Positions 1 through 6,812 of a stretch of 8,943 bases of DNA are shown here, piece after piece. The stretch's first letter is position 1. Each line of letters begins with the position of its first letter. Source of the stretch: an uncultured Bacteroidota bacterium (GTDB lineage: Bacteria > Bacteroidota > Bacteroidia > Chitinophagales > Saprospiraceae); assembly GCA_937952445.1 (NCBI GenBank), contig CALGAA010000283.1:1-8943 (forward strand), given 5' to 3'. The position numbers and the translations under genes were made by a program. Under the pieces are notes generated by a model. The model was given only the letters and a program-made list of their open reading frames with translations, was not told the origin of the DNA and did not search any database.

Positions 1-525
1 CGGTCGCCTGAACCAGCCTTGCTCAATGATATCGAGATAGAATTTGAGCACAAGCCAGGCCTCAATGACCGCCTCCTGCTCAACGGGCAGGATGTGACGT
101 CCAATATCCGCTCCGGACCGGTCAATAATCACGTCAGCCTGGTAGCCGCCATGCCGGCGGTACGACATCGTCTGGTGGCACTGCAACAATCCTACGGTGC
201 GCGACACAACGTAGTGATGGATGGCCGGGACATCGGTACGGTGGTTTTCCCCAACGCTATGCTCAAAATATTTTTGACCGCTTCGATCCATACCCGGGTG
301 CATCGGCGCATGAATGATGCGAAGTCAGCTGACCAGAATCTGACTTATGAAGAGGTGAAACGGAATTTGCTCGATCGGGACCGCATCGATTCTACCCGAA
401 AAGATAGCCCGTTGATCCAGGCGGAGGACGCCGTATTGATTGATAACACCAATTTGTCGATCGAGGAGCAGTTGGCCATGATTCACACCCTGGCCACCTT
501 GCGGATCGACCACTATGACATTTAA
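1..525 (+). CDS. cmk: Cytidylate kinase, C-terminal part (5' end outside the window)
   Basis: The enzyme phosphorylates CMP and dCMP with ATP in the cytoplasm, feeding CTP and dCTP synthesis. The frame is open from base 1, and the TTG at 19 is only an internal codon, so the true start lies upstream. The visible 174 residues match the later part of a protein of usually about 220-230 residues. The phosphate-binding P-loop is therefore missing from view. Diagnostic family motifs are present: MDGRDIGTVVFP followed by a K-x-FL-x-A segment, an R-rich lid region (HTRVHRRM), and the nucleotide-site signature DRIDSTRKDSPLIQAEDAVL ending in IDNTNLSIEE. It ends with TAA at 523-525, 45 bases before the convergent end of the DUF805 gene. 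The family call is firm; upstream context and regulation cannot be seen. Confidence 0.95.
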   Translation, partial: RSPEPALLNDIEIEFEHKPGLNDRLLLNGQDVTSNIRSGPVNNHVSLVAAMPAVRHRLVALQQSYGARHNVVMDGRDIGTVVFPNAMLKIFLTASIHTRVHRRMNDAKSADQNLTYEEVKRNLLDRDRIDSTRKDSPLIQAEDAVLIDNTNLSIEEQLAMIHTLATLRIDHYDI

Positions 526-570
526 TTTCCACCCCTTTGCTCTTTTTGCTGACCCTCCTTTTTTAGGGTG

Positions 571-942
571 TTATACCATTTCTTCCTTGGGATTGGGGCC
601 GTATTGATTGGGGCCAGCGGTGCCTTCCTGCAAAAAATAAATCAACAGCCAGAAAAAACCGATGATTGGAATCAACCCGACCAGGATAAACCAACCGGAT
701 TTTCCAATGTCGTGCAGCCGTCGAACGGATACAGCCAGGGCAGGAATGAGCATAACCAGGGAATATAGCGCCTGAAAAGGACCAACATCTACGCTCAAGT
801 TGGCAAATCCGAAAAGATTGTCCAGAAACATAGCACCAATGCTGAGTAAAAAATTAATCAAAACAAAAGTCCAAAACTCGCGACGCCTTGATCTTCCGCT
901 GAAATCCCGAAATCTCTGAAGGGCATAAATAAACCATTCCAT
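571..942 (-). CDS. DUF805 family small inner-membrane protein
   Basis: This 123-residue protein has the full DUF805 pattern: an N-terminal amphipathic start (MEWFIYALQRF), the F-x-GRSRRREFW motif at residues 14-24, the RRLHDIGKSGW motif at 74-84, and a C-terminal GTAGPNQYGPNP at 107-118. Hydrophobic segments at about 24-46, 57-73 and 84-105 suggest three or four membrane passes, with the basic motifs on the cytoplasmic side. The length is typical and nothing looks truncated. The molecular function of the family is unknown, so none is assigned. The ATG at 940-942 fits the usual start, which sits just before the conserved motif. The gene is transcribed toward cmk and away from the gap that separates it from rnpB. 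I found no convincing promoter or strong terminator for it. Confidence 0.9.
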   Translation of the reverse strand: MEWFIYALQRFRDFSGRSRRREFWTFVLINFLLSIGAMFLDNLFGFANLSVDVGPFQALYSLVMLIPALAVSVRRLHDIGKSGWFILVGLIPIIGFFWLLIYFLQEGTAGPNQYGPNPKEEMV

Positions 943-1277
943 AAGTCCGTATAGTTACATCCAAAATAAATATAGGGAAATTAATCGGTATTCAGGTCAA
1001 ATTATTCCCGGGACGCCTGAATCTGCCTCTCTGTCGGTAACACGAGTACCTTCTGGAGTGGAAGGCCAGCTCACCCGGATTTGGCATGATCATGCCTTAA
1101 CTAAGATGAGCGATGTGATCGAATCCAGGCGATGACCAAAGAAACAGAAGCCCTCGTTTTGGACAGGATGGGTTCCCGTTCACATACCTGGAGTATTAAA
1201 ACCTGAAATTCCGGGTTGTAATACGAGAATAATCATATCCACATTTGTCAGAAGAAACGTAAGGTTGATGGGTGAAT
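943..1277. other. Intergenic stretch with no recognisable gene
   Basis: This region lies between the DUF805 start and the RNase P RNA 3' end. No convincing coding frame is present: the longest ATG frames I could read are under 30 codons. It holds a perfect 14-bp palindrome, GGCATGATCATGCC, at 1083-1096. It also holds a 7-bp inverted pair, ATTCAGG/CCTGAAT (990-996 and 1016-1022), and a small CCTTC/GAAGG hairpin (1049-1065). None of these has a clear role. The DUF805 promoter should lie in its left part. Confidence 0.5.
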
Positions 1278-1295
1278 AAAAAAAAGTTGCAGCCC
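1278..1295 (-). terminator. Likely rnpB 3' end with U-tract
   Basis: On the minus strand the distal strand of RNase P helix P1 (GGGCTGCAAC, 1286-1295) runs directly into eight T residues (1285-1278). A GC-containing helix followed by a U-run is the form of an intrinsic terminator. Here the helix partner is the distant 5' end of the RNA (1664-1673), so P1 itself would be the terminating stem. The position is clear; the mechanism is inferred. Confidence 0.5.
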
Positions 1296-1675
1296 TGTAA
1301 ACCGGATTTTGTTACCCCTTAAGGGCATTCTATCATTTATCTAGCCCGGCCATCACTGACCGGGTCAAGCTGCCTACCCCTTTCGGCCCCGAAGATCCCG
1401 GCGAGCAACCAGGAAGACCAATCAAGGTCTACCGAAATATATTTGGCATTTCAACTCGCAAGGTTTACCCCCACTGTACATTGCTGCACAGCAGCGTGCG
1501 CTCTTACCACACGTTTTCACCCTTATCGCATCACCATGTGACGAGACGGTTTGTTTTCTGTGGCACTATTCTGTCATTCCCTGAGGAATGCCCACCCGTT
1601 AGGTGGTGCGATGCTCTACGTTGTCCGGATTTTCCTCTCCAGGTGATCCTGCAGCGATAGAACGGACTGCAACCC
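1286..1675 (-). ncRNA. rnpB: RNase P RNA, bacterial class A
   Basis: This is the catalytic RNA of RNase P, which trims the 5' leader from precursor tRNAs. Read on the minus strand, it has the family landmarks in order. The 5' P1 strand is GTTGCAGTCC (1673-1664), and it pairs with GGGCTGCAAC at the 3' end (1295-1286) over ten positions, one of them a G-U. The first P4 strand lies in GAGGAAAATCCGGA (1637-1624). GGTAAGAGCGCAC (1508-1496) is the conserved core element. The GGGGTAGGCAGCTTGA segment (around 1380-1365) matches the L15 region that binds the tRNA 3' CCA. CTAGATAAATGA follows, and ACAAAATCCGGTTTAC contains the second P4 strand (1306-1299). The length of about 390 nt is normal. Two bases normally conserved in and beside P4 are changed in a compensated way (see findings). 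It is divergent from the kinase gene. Confidence 0.96.
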
Positions 1676-1699
1676 AATCTTCAATTCATCTTTCGATGA

Positions 1700-1713
1700 C
1701 CTGGCTGTCCAGG
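1700..1713 (-). other. Short GC hairpin just upstream of mature RNase P RNA
   Basis: CCTGG and CCAGG (1700-1704 and 1709-1713) form a 5-bp stem with a 4-base loop, between the putative -7 box and the P1 helix. If transcription starts just downstream of the box, this hairpin would sit at the extreme 5' end of the primary transcript, in a leader removed or left unpaired. The pairing is directly visible; the role is inferred and could be chance. Confidence 0.3.
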
Positions 1714-1717
1714 ATTT

Positions 1718-1725
1718 CAAATGTA
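1718..1725 (-). promoter_or_regulatory. Putative Bacteroidota -7 box for rnpB
   Basis: The minus strand reads TACATTTG, a perfect match to the Bacteroidota primary sigma -7 consensus TAnnTTTG. It lies about 43 bases upstream of the first P1 base and within an AT-rich tract (1718-1760), as expected for a strong stable-RNA promoter. No TTG was found at the ideal -33 spacing; the nearest TTTTG (1759-1755) is about ten bases too far. Placement this far upstream implies a short 5' leader. Confidence 0.5.
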
Positions 1726-1766
1726 TATTAAAAATATTTATTATATATTTACATCAAAATGGCAAT

Positions 1767-4700
1767 TTGAAGTCCAGACGTTTATATCCTATCCTTGCAA
1801 TTATAAGCGCGTTGTTTTTTGCCCTCGCAATCGTCGGATCTGTGTTCCATCATCCGGAAAAAGAAGCCAATGATAGCGAAAAGATTGTAAAAAGCAAAGT
1901 TGGAAATTTATTCAGCCTCCTGCAATCCATTTCCTCTGATCCGGAATTGTTGACTATGCTGGACAACGAACAGGAGGATTTTAGTGTGGCCATTCGCGCT
2001 TACCTGCATGATAAACTGCCTGTATCGCATGAAAGTTCCCTGTACGTGTGGGAAGGGAATGATTTGGTGTACTGGGATATCGGGGAGTATAATATTTTGC
2101 ACGAATCGCCACCCAGGGTCCGGAATTGGGATGTGATGGTCCGGGATCGAAATGGCTTTGTAAAGGTCGCTTTGCCCGGATCCGGAACGGTTTCCCAAAA
2201 CACAGGCAATCAACGCCAATCGGTGGGCATTCACTATGTTCTACCATTTGATGCCTTGTACCAGATACCGGCTGATATCCCTGATCCTCAGGAGTCCATT
2301 TCTCCCTCCGATGAATATTTGCACGCTTTTCTAACCCGGGAGGCCCAGTCTTCCAGGGCTCATTTCGTGCTCACCTTATGCTTATTTGGCTATGTTTTTT
2401 TATTTATCTATGTGTTTGTTATCGCTCATCAATTGACCACTGTTTATCCCAAAAGCCGCGTTTTGATCGGGTTATTGGGAGGGATTATTGTGTTGCGATT
2501 GTTCGGTTATTTTTTTCCACTTTCACATCCGCTGGTCGATGTGTTCTATAAATCCCATTTCTTCGGTCCCGGGAGTCTGGCAGACTGGTTGTTGAATGTT
2601 CTGCTCGGTTTTGGATATGCTCTGTTTTTCTATGCTCATTTTCCTGATCTGGATGCCGAAATCCCGGAAAAAAGTAAGAAAGTTTTTGCGTTTCTGTCCT
2701 ATCTTGGATTTGGACTCAGTTCGATATTGTTTGGTTACTTTATAAAAGCCATTATTTACAACCCTTATATCCATTTGGATATCAACATTGTCGAGAATTT
2801 TACATTGGGAGGTCTCGTCCTTTTGTTTGCAGCATTTATCCTGATCCTTTCAGTATTTATCGTCATGACCAGACTGTTTCTGACCATTCAGAAATTCGAA
2901 TTGACCTGGAAGGAGAAAGTTGGGTTTTTTAGCGCCGCATTGGTCATTAGTGCTTTCGTGGTCCTGGCATCCAATCTGGGTTTTAACCTCATACTGTGGG
3001 TTATTTCACTGGTGATCATTATGCTGTTGTTTGACCTGTTTTTGGATTCTTCGATGCGGGATTTTACATGGATATCGGTCTGGCTGCTGGTTTTGAGTTT
3101 GTTCTCCACGGTGTTGTTTACCCATTTTTATATGGAAAAATTGAGGAAAGAGTCCATTCAGGCGCTGGAATATCGAATGACGGTTCCGGATCCACAATTG
3201 GTGTCGTTCGTGCAGGCACTCAACAAGAAAATGGCAGCCTCGGATGAATCACAAACCTATGAATCCATCCTTGGTGACGTGGTGTTTTCGTACCCGGGGA
3301 TTCGGAGTCAGTATGATTTTTCGATCCTTCGAAGATCGTCCGTGCAGCCTTCAGATACCATTAGTGGAATCGCGTATTCGTATGAAAACACCTGGCCGGA
3401 GATGGTTTATTTTCCGTTGAAAGGCGCCCGGGAAAATGCCGTCCTCAAAGCCGAAATGGTGGGCACGAATATTTATGCCGTTCAGTCCGGGTATTCCAAT
3501 TACGAGCATATTTTATATGGGACCGGGGACTGGACTCTTTACGATCAGCGGGTGATTACGAATAACGAAAGCCTGTTTTTTCCCCCAACCCTGGACACGC
3601 TTTCGAGGCTGCCTGCGCCTCCTGATGAAACGGTCCGGGACACGCAATTTATACGCGATAATACGATATATACTCTGGTTGAAAAAGGTGAAAAAGCAGC
3701 CCTGGGCCGCCAGGATTTTGACGGTCTGCTGCAACCCATGTCGTTTTTCTCGTTCCATTTTATCTTATCGCTGCTGATCTTTGGCCTCATGCTCGTGATG
3801 CATCGGTTCGTGCGATTCCTGCCCACCGAGCTGCATCAATATTTCGTCGAAAATCTATCGATCCGCAACAAAATCCAATTTTCCGTACTGGCGATCCTGA
3901 TCGCAGCTTTTACCGTGGTGGGCATCGTCAGTGCCAATTTCTACAAACGGTCTTACAAGGAAACGCTGGAGAGAACCGTGAAGGAATATTACCAGAAAGT
4001 CAAACGAGCTGAATTTCAAGAAAACCAAATAATGAAGGTGTTTGAAGGGATTCCTGGAAATTTTATTTTGTTTGATGAGAATGGAAAGGCAATTCAAAAT
4101 AGAAACTATCGTGAGCGCAATTATATGCCGTATGAAGTTGTCAGAAAGATCAAGCTTTCTCATACACTCGATCGGTTTGATGAGATCTGGCCCGGATCGC
4201 TGGTTTTGCCTTTCGCGCTGGATGTTTCCAGAACCGTCTTTCTGGTTTATCCGGAAATTACAGAAGTGCCCGAAGGCTTTTACCGATTTATCAATTTACT
4301 TCTCAATGCATTTGTATTTCTCCTTTTAATTTCCTCGGCGTTGTCGTTTTCAATTTCAAACACCATCATCAGCCCATTGACCGAACTGGGGAATAAACTC
4401 AAGGAATTTTCGCTGGGTAAACGCAATGAATCGATCGCCTGGAAGCAACCGGATGAATTGGGCACCTTGATCCAGGCGTACAACGACATGGTCGATAAAC
4501 TGGAGCAGAGTGCCGAACTCCTGGCTCACAGCGAAAGGGAGGTGGCATGGCGGGAAATGGCCAAGCAGGTAGCGCATGAAATTAAAAATCCCCTCACTCC
4601 GATGAAATTGAGTATCCAGCACATGGAGTTGAGGATTAATGAAGCCGAGGCGGAAGAGGCCCGTGAGATCGTCCAGCACGTGTCGCGCGTATTGATCGAA

Positions 4701-5207
4701 CAAATCGACAATTTGAGTCGGATCGCGAGTGAATTTTCATCATTTGCTAACCTGCCCAAACCGGAATATGAAGAGATTTTACTCAACGATCTGGTTGCAT
4801 CGGTGTACGATTTGTTTCGCACACGATCCAACATTCGATTCAATCTTTACGTACCCATCGATGAGCTCCTGGTTCAGGCCGATCGGACACACTTGATCCG
4901 AGTGATGAACAACCTGATGAAAAATGCTGTGCAAGCCATCCCTCCGGACAGGGAGGGCCATATTGTCATCCGGTTATTGGAAAAAAACGGGCACGCCGTC
5001 GTCCGCGTGGAAGACAACGGTAAAGGAATCGAGGATGAACTCCAGGAAAAGGTGTTTTTCCCCAACTTTACGACCAAATCTTCTGGAACTGGACTCGGTT
5101 TGGCGATTAGTAAAAACATTATTGAAACCTTTGATGGCTCGATCTATTTTATCAAAAATAAACCTGAAGGAACCATATTCATTTTCGAATTGCCGTTGGT
5201 CAATTAA
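1767..5207 (+). CDS. Large polytopic NtrY-like sensor histidine kinase
   Basis: This 1146-residue membrane kinase would autophosphorylate on histidine in response to an envelope or membrane signal and pass the phosphate to a response regulator, none of which is encoded here. By residue, an N-terminal helix (7-27) is followed by an exported region (28-198). A cluster of hydrophobic segments comes next (about 199-220, 232-252, 272-292, 306-331, 345-370, 385-427 as two, and 432-455). A second soluble region (456-655), helices at 658-683 and 703-726, a third soluble region (727-841) and a helix at 842-868 follow. HAMP is at 869-920. HisKA has H937 in HEIKNPLTP, and the ATPase domain has N1049 and N1053 (NNLMKN), D1083 in DNGKG and GTGLGL at 1107-1112. 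The H-box is NtrY-like, but the protein is much longer than typical NtrY. All kinase residues are present. The start is TTG, chosen because no in-frame ATG precedes the first membrane helix. Repeat copy A begins in the stop codon. Confidence 0.9.
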   Translation: MKSRRLYPILAIISALFFALAIVGSVFHHPEKEANDSEKIVKSKVGNLFSLLQSISSDPELLTMLDNEQEDFSVAIRAYLHDKLPVSHESSLYVWEGNDLVYWDIGEYNILHESPPRVRNWDVMVRDRNGFVKVALPGSGTVSQNTGNQRQSVGIHYVLPFDALYQIPADIPDPQESISPSDEYLHAFLTREAQSSRAHFVLTLCLFGYVFLFIYVFVIAHQLTTVYPKSRVLIGLLGGIIVLRLFGYFFPLSHPLVDVFYKSHFFGPGSLADWLLNVLLGFGYALFFYAHFPDLDAEIPEKSKKVFAFLSYLGFGLSSILFGYFIKAIIYNPYIHLDINIVENFTLGGLVLLFAAFILILSVFIVMTRLFLTIQKFELTWKEKVGFFSAALVISAFVVLASNLGFNLILWVISLVIIMLLFDLFLDSSMRDFTWISVWLLVLSLFSTVLFTHFYMEKLRKESIQALEYRMTVPDPQLVSFVQALNKKMAASDESQTYESILGDVVFSYPGIRSQYDFSILRRSSVQPSDTISGIAYSYENTWPEMVYFPLKGARENAVLKAEMVGTNIYAVQSGYSNYEHILYGTGDWTLYDQRVITNNESLFFPPTLDTLSRLPAPPDETVRDTQFIRDNTIYTLVEKGEKAALGRQDFDGLLQPMSFFSFHFILSLLIFGLMLVMHRFVRFLPTELHQYFVENLSIRNKIQFSVLAILIAAFTVVGIVSANFYKRSYKETLERTVKEYYQKVKRAEFQENQIMKVFEGIPGNFILFDENGKAIQNRNYRERNYMPYEVVRKIKLSHTLDRFDEIWPGSLVLPFALDVSRTVFLVYPEITEVPEGFYRFINLLLNAFVFLLLISSALSFSISNTIISPLTELGNKLKEFSLGKRNESIAWKQPDELGTLIQAYNDMVDKLEQSAELLAHSEREVAWREMAKQVAHEIKNPLTPMKLSIQHMELRINEAEAEEAREIVQHVSRVLIEQIDNLSRIASEFSSFANLPKPEYEEILLNDLVASVYDLFRTRSNIRFNLYVPIDELLVQADRTHLIRVMNNLMKNAVQAIPPDREGHIVIRLLEKNGHAVVRVEDNGKGIEDELQEKVFFPNFTTKSSGTGLGLAISKNIIETFDGSIYFIKNKPEGTIFIFELPLVN

Positions 5208-5609
5208 TAGCCAGCCCTGGGGCGGCCTATTCGTTTGGGCGACTTCCGCTACGCCTTATCCGCGTTTGGGTCCTGGTCTCGATTGCGCCCCGGACGTTTG
5301 GGGCCTGCGGCCGCTTGGCCGGGAATTTCGCTGGCTGAAGAGAGTGAGGTGAAAGTGGATCCTTGTGGTTCATCAGCACGGAGTTTCCGTCTTTGTAATC
5401 GACTACTCTATGGTATTTATTTGGATGAACAACGAAATGGGATTATAGACTTACGAGTATAAATTCCAATTCATTAGATATATGCAGCCCGCCAGACAAT
5501 TGTTTTTTTGTCATATCGAAGAAGCTAAAACCCGTATGCCCATAGCTACATAAAGCTTTCGACGATGAAGATATGGCGAAAAAGTTTCCGTCAGAGGTTT
5601 CACGAATTT
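5206..5609 (+). repeat. Dispersed repeat element, copy A (interrupted)
   Basis: Positions 5206-5389 align without gaps to copy B 6544-6727, with 22 mismatches in 184 bp by hand count. Positions 5549-5609 align to 6736-6796 with 8 mismatches in 61 bp. The same orientation makes A and B direct repeats around the SDR gene. The left block is GC-rich and the right block less so. The first two bases of the element are the last two bases of the kinase TAA, and its next three bases form an in-frame TAG. Reading frames run through both copies, but substitutions fall about evenly on the three codon positions, so it is not coding. The strand given is only the common orientation. A REP/MITE-like origin is inferred. 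Confidence 0.88.
5390..5545. other. Extra segment inside repeat copy A
   Basis: About 150-160 bp separate the two conserved blocks in copy A, whereas copy B has only 8 bp there (6728-6735). The segment is visibly more AT-rich than the left block. A minus-strand frame runs through it (5443-5658), but it crosses the repeat boundary and has no recognisable domain. It is either an insertion into A or a segment lost from B. No transposase, terminal inverted repeat or clear duplication is visible at its edges. Confidence 0.7.
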
Positions 5610-5741
5610 GGTGATTAATGCAATAATTGTAACAAAAAATACAGTTTACCCATATCAATTGAGTGCACTCTCATCGAAACAATTTATCGCTCAGGATATT
5701 GATATTTTAGATCATTTCACGAAAAAATTAAACACTTCATT
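5610..5741 (+). promoter_or_regulatory. Leader region of the SDR gene with a 10-bp palindrome
   Basis: This AT-rich stretch follows repeat copy A and must hold the SDR promoter if the gene is transcribed on its own. It contains the perfect palindrome GAGTGCACTC at 5661-5670, about 72 bases upstream of the start codon. No convincing TTG/TAnnTTTG pair was found. There is no Shine-Dalgarno sequence; the start is preceded by AAACACTTCATT, as is usual in Bacteroidota. Confidence 0.3.
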
Positions 5742-6461
5742 ATGACCAAACTGAAAAACAAAGTAGCTTATATTACCGGAGGAAGCCAGGGGATAGGCCT
5801 CGGCATAGCACAATCGTTGCTCGATCAGGGTATGAACGTGGCCATATCGGGTCGAAACACTGATAAACTCGAAGCTGCCTCCAAAACCCTGGAAGTAGCC
5901 CCTGATCGGTTATTGACGATTCAATCCGATGTTCGTCGGATGGAAGACGAACAGCATGCGGTCCAGCAGGTATTGGATAAATGGGGCCAGCTCGATGTAT
6001 TGGTGGCCAATGCCGGTATCGGAAATTATGGCAACATCCGGGAATTGACCACCGAACAATGGAACCAAACCATCGATACCAATCTGACTGGGGTTTTTCA
6101 CACGGTCAAAGCCGGATTGGATGCTATTTTGAATTCAGAAGGGTACATCATCACGATAGCCAGCCTGGCAGGTACGAATTTTTTCGCGAACGGAACTGCA
6201 TACAACGCAAGTAAATTTGGATTGGTAGGGTTTACACAGGCCCTCATGCTGGACGTGCGCCAGGCAGGGGTCAAAGTATCCACTATCATGCCCGGATCTG
6301 TATCCACATATTTCAATAACAATGTTCCGGATGATTCGGATGCCTGGAAAATCCAGCCGGAAGACATTGGAAAGCTCGTTGTTGACCTGTTGCACATGAA
6401 TCCCCGTACCTTGCCGAGTAAGATCGAGGTACGACCCACCAAGCCACCGGTTAAGTCCTGA
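5742..6461 (+). CDS. Short-chain dehydrogenase/reductase (FabG-like SDR)
   Basis: This is a classical SDR of 239 residues, predicted to be a cytoplasmic NAD(P)-dependent oxidoreductase acting on a ketone or alcohol substrate. The Rossmann glycine motif TGGSQGIG is at residues 12-19, the structural NAG at 90-92, and N114 lies in the helix that supports the active site. The catalytic set is S141, Y154 and K158 (Y-N-A-S-K), followed by PG at 184-185 in the cofactor loop. All catalytic residues are intact and the length is normal. The C-terminus ends in EVRPTKPP, a tail I associate with 3-ketoacyl-ACP reductase-like SDRs. The substrate cannot be assigned: fatty-acid, polyhydroxyalkanoate or sugar-type carbonyls are all possible. 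The ATG at 5742 puts the glycine motif at the usual distance. The gene stands alone between two copies of the repeat element. Confidence 0.93.
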   Translation: MTKLKNKVAYITGGSQGIGLGIAQSLLDQGMNVAISGRNTDKLEAASKTLEVAPDRLLTIQSDVRRMEDEQHAVQQVLDKWGQLDVLVANAGIGNYGNIRELTTEQWNQTIDTNLTGVFHTVKAGLDAILNSEGYIITIASLAGTNFFANGTAYNASKFGLVGFTQALMLDVRQAGVKVSTIMPGSVSTYFNNNVPDDSDAWKIQPEDIGKLVVDLLHMNPRTLPSKIEVRPTKPPVKS

Positions 6462-6542
6462 TCAGAGCGTTGCTATGAAAGTCCCCGGACGGGCAACGGA
6501 TGGTCCTGGACTGGTTGTCCGTCATGAGCCATGGAGCAATTG

Positions 6543-6570
6543 GAATAGTCAGCCCCGGGGCGGACTATTC
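6543..6570. repeat. 28-bp dyad at the left end of repeat copy B
   Basis: The arms GAATAGTC (6543-6550) and GACTATTC (6563-6570) are exact inverted copies. They enclose the palindrome GCCCCGGGGC (6552-6561), with a single A/G mismatch pair at 6551/6562. In copy A the equivalent dyad is degraded: AATAG/CTATT is kept, but inner positions are mismatched. A DNA cruciform or a strong RNA hairpin is possible. This resembles the palindromic ends of REP-like elements. Confidence 0.75.
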
Positions 6571-6796
6571 GTTGGGGCGACTTCCGCTGCGCTTTATCCG
6601 CGTTTGGGTTCGGGTCGCGATTGCGCCCCGGACGTTTGTGGCCTGCGGCCGTTTGGTTGGGACTTTCACTGGCTTAAGAGAGTGAGCTGAAAGTGGATCC
6701 CTAAGGTTCATCAGCACAGGGTTTCCGCTACGCTTCATAAGGCCTTCGGTGATGAAGATATGGCGAAAAAGAATCCGTCAGATGTGTCACGAATTT
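6544..6796 (+). repeat. Dispersed repeat element, copy B (compact form)
   Basis: This is the 253-bp compact form of the element, homologous to both conserved blocks of copy A. It starts with the dyad described separately. Internally, TTCATCA (6707-6713) and TGATGAA (6750-6756) are inverted copies 36 bases apart, and copy A keeps six of the seven pairs. A short internal direct repeat of the type TTCCGCTRCGC occurs near 6582 and 6723. Outside the homology limits lie ATTGG at 6539-6543 and ATTGG at 6797-6801, a possible target-site duplication. It separates the SDR gene from the acyl-CoA oxidase gene. Confidence 0.88.
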
Positions 6797-6812
6797 ATTG
6801 GCCGGTGCGCTA

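Noticed and set aside
552..569. ACCCT/AGGGT inverted pair with a T-rich loop between cmk and DUF805, considered as a bidirectional terminator
   Set aside because: The stem is only 5 bp, with the T-run in the loop and not after the stem, so a terminator call is not supported.
568..768. 66-codon plus-strand frame
   Set aside because: It is the antisense shadow of the DUF805 gene, whose motifs are clear on the other strand.
1083..1096. Perfect 14-bp palindrome GGCATGATCATGCC, considered as an operator
   Set aside because: By a simple count a palindrome of this length is expected about once in every two windows of this size, and no promoter or gene start is close enough to link it to.
1132..1206. 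24-residue ORF in the gap between DUF805 and rnpB, overlapping a 9-residue ORF by ATGA
   Set aside because: Too short, with no ribosome-site or homology evidence; ORFs of this size are expected by chance.
5443..5658. 71-codon minus-strand frame across the extra segment of copy A
   Set aside because: It spans the junction of three different sequence segments, has no recognisable domain, and overlaps the presumed SDR leader.
6475..6690. 71-codon open frame running into repeat copy B, with a similar frame in copy A (4924-5352)
   Set aside because: The shared peptide (NSQP...GGLFV...) persists only because the two repeat copies align without gaps. Mismatches show no third-position bias, and the A frame overlaps the kinase in another frame.
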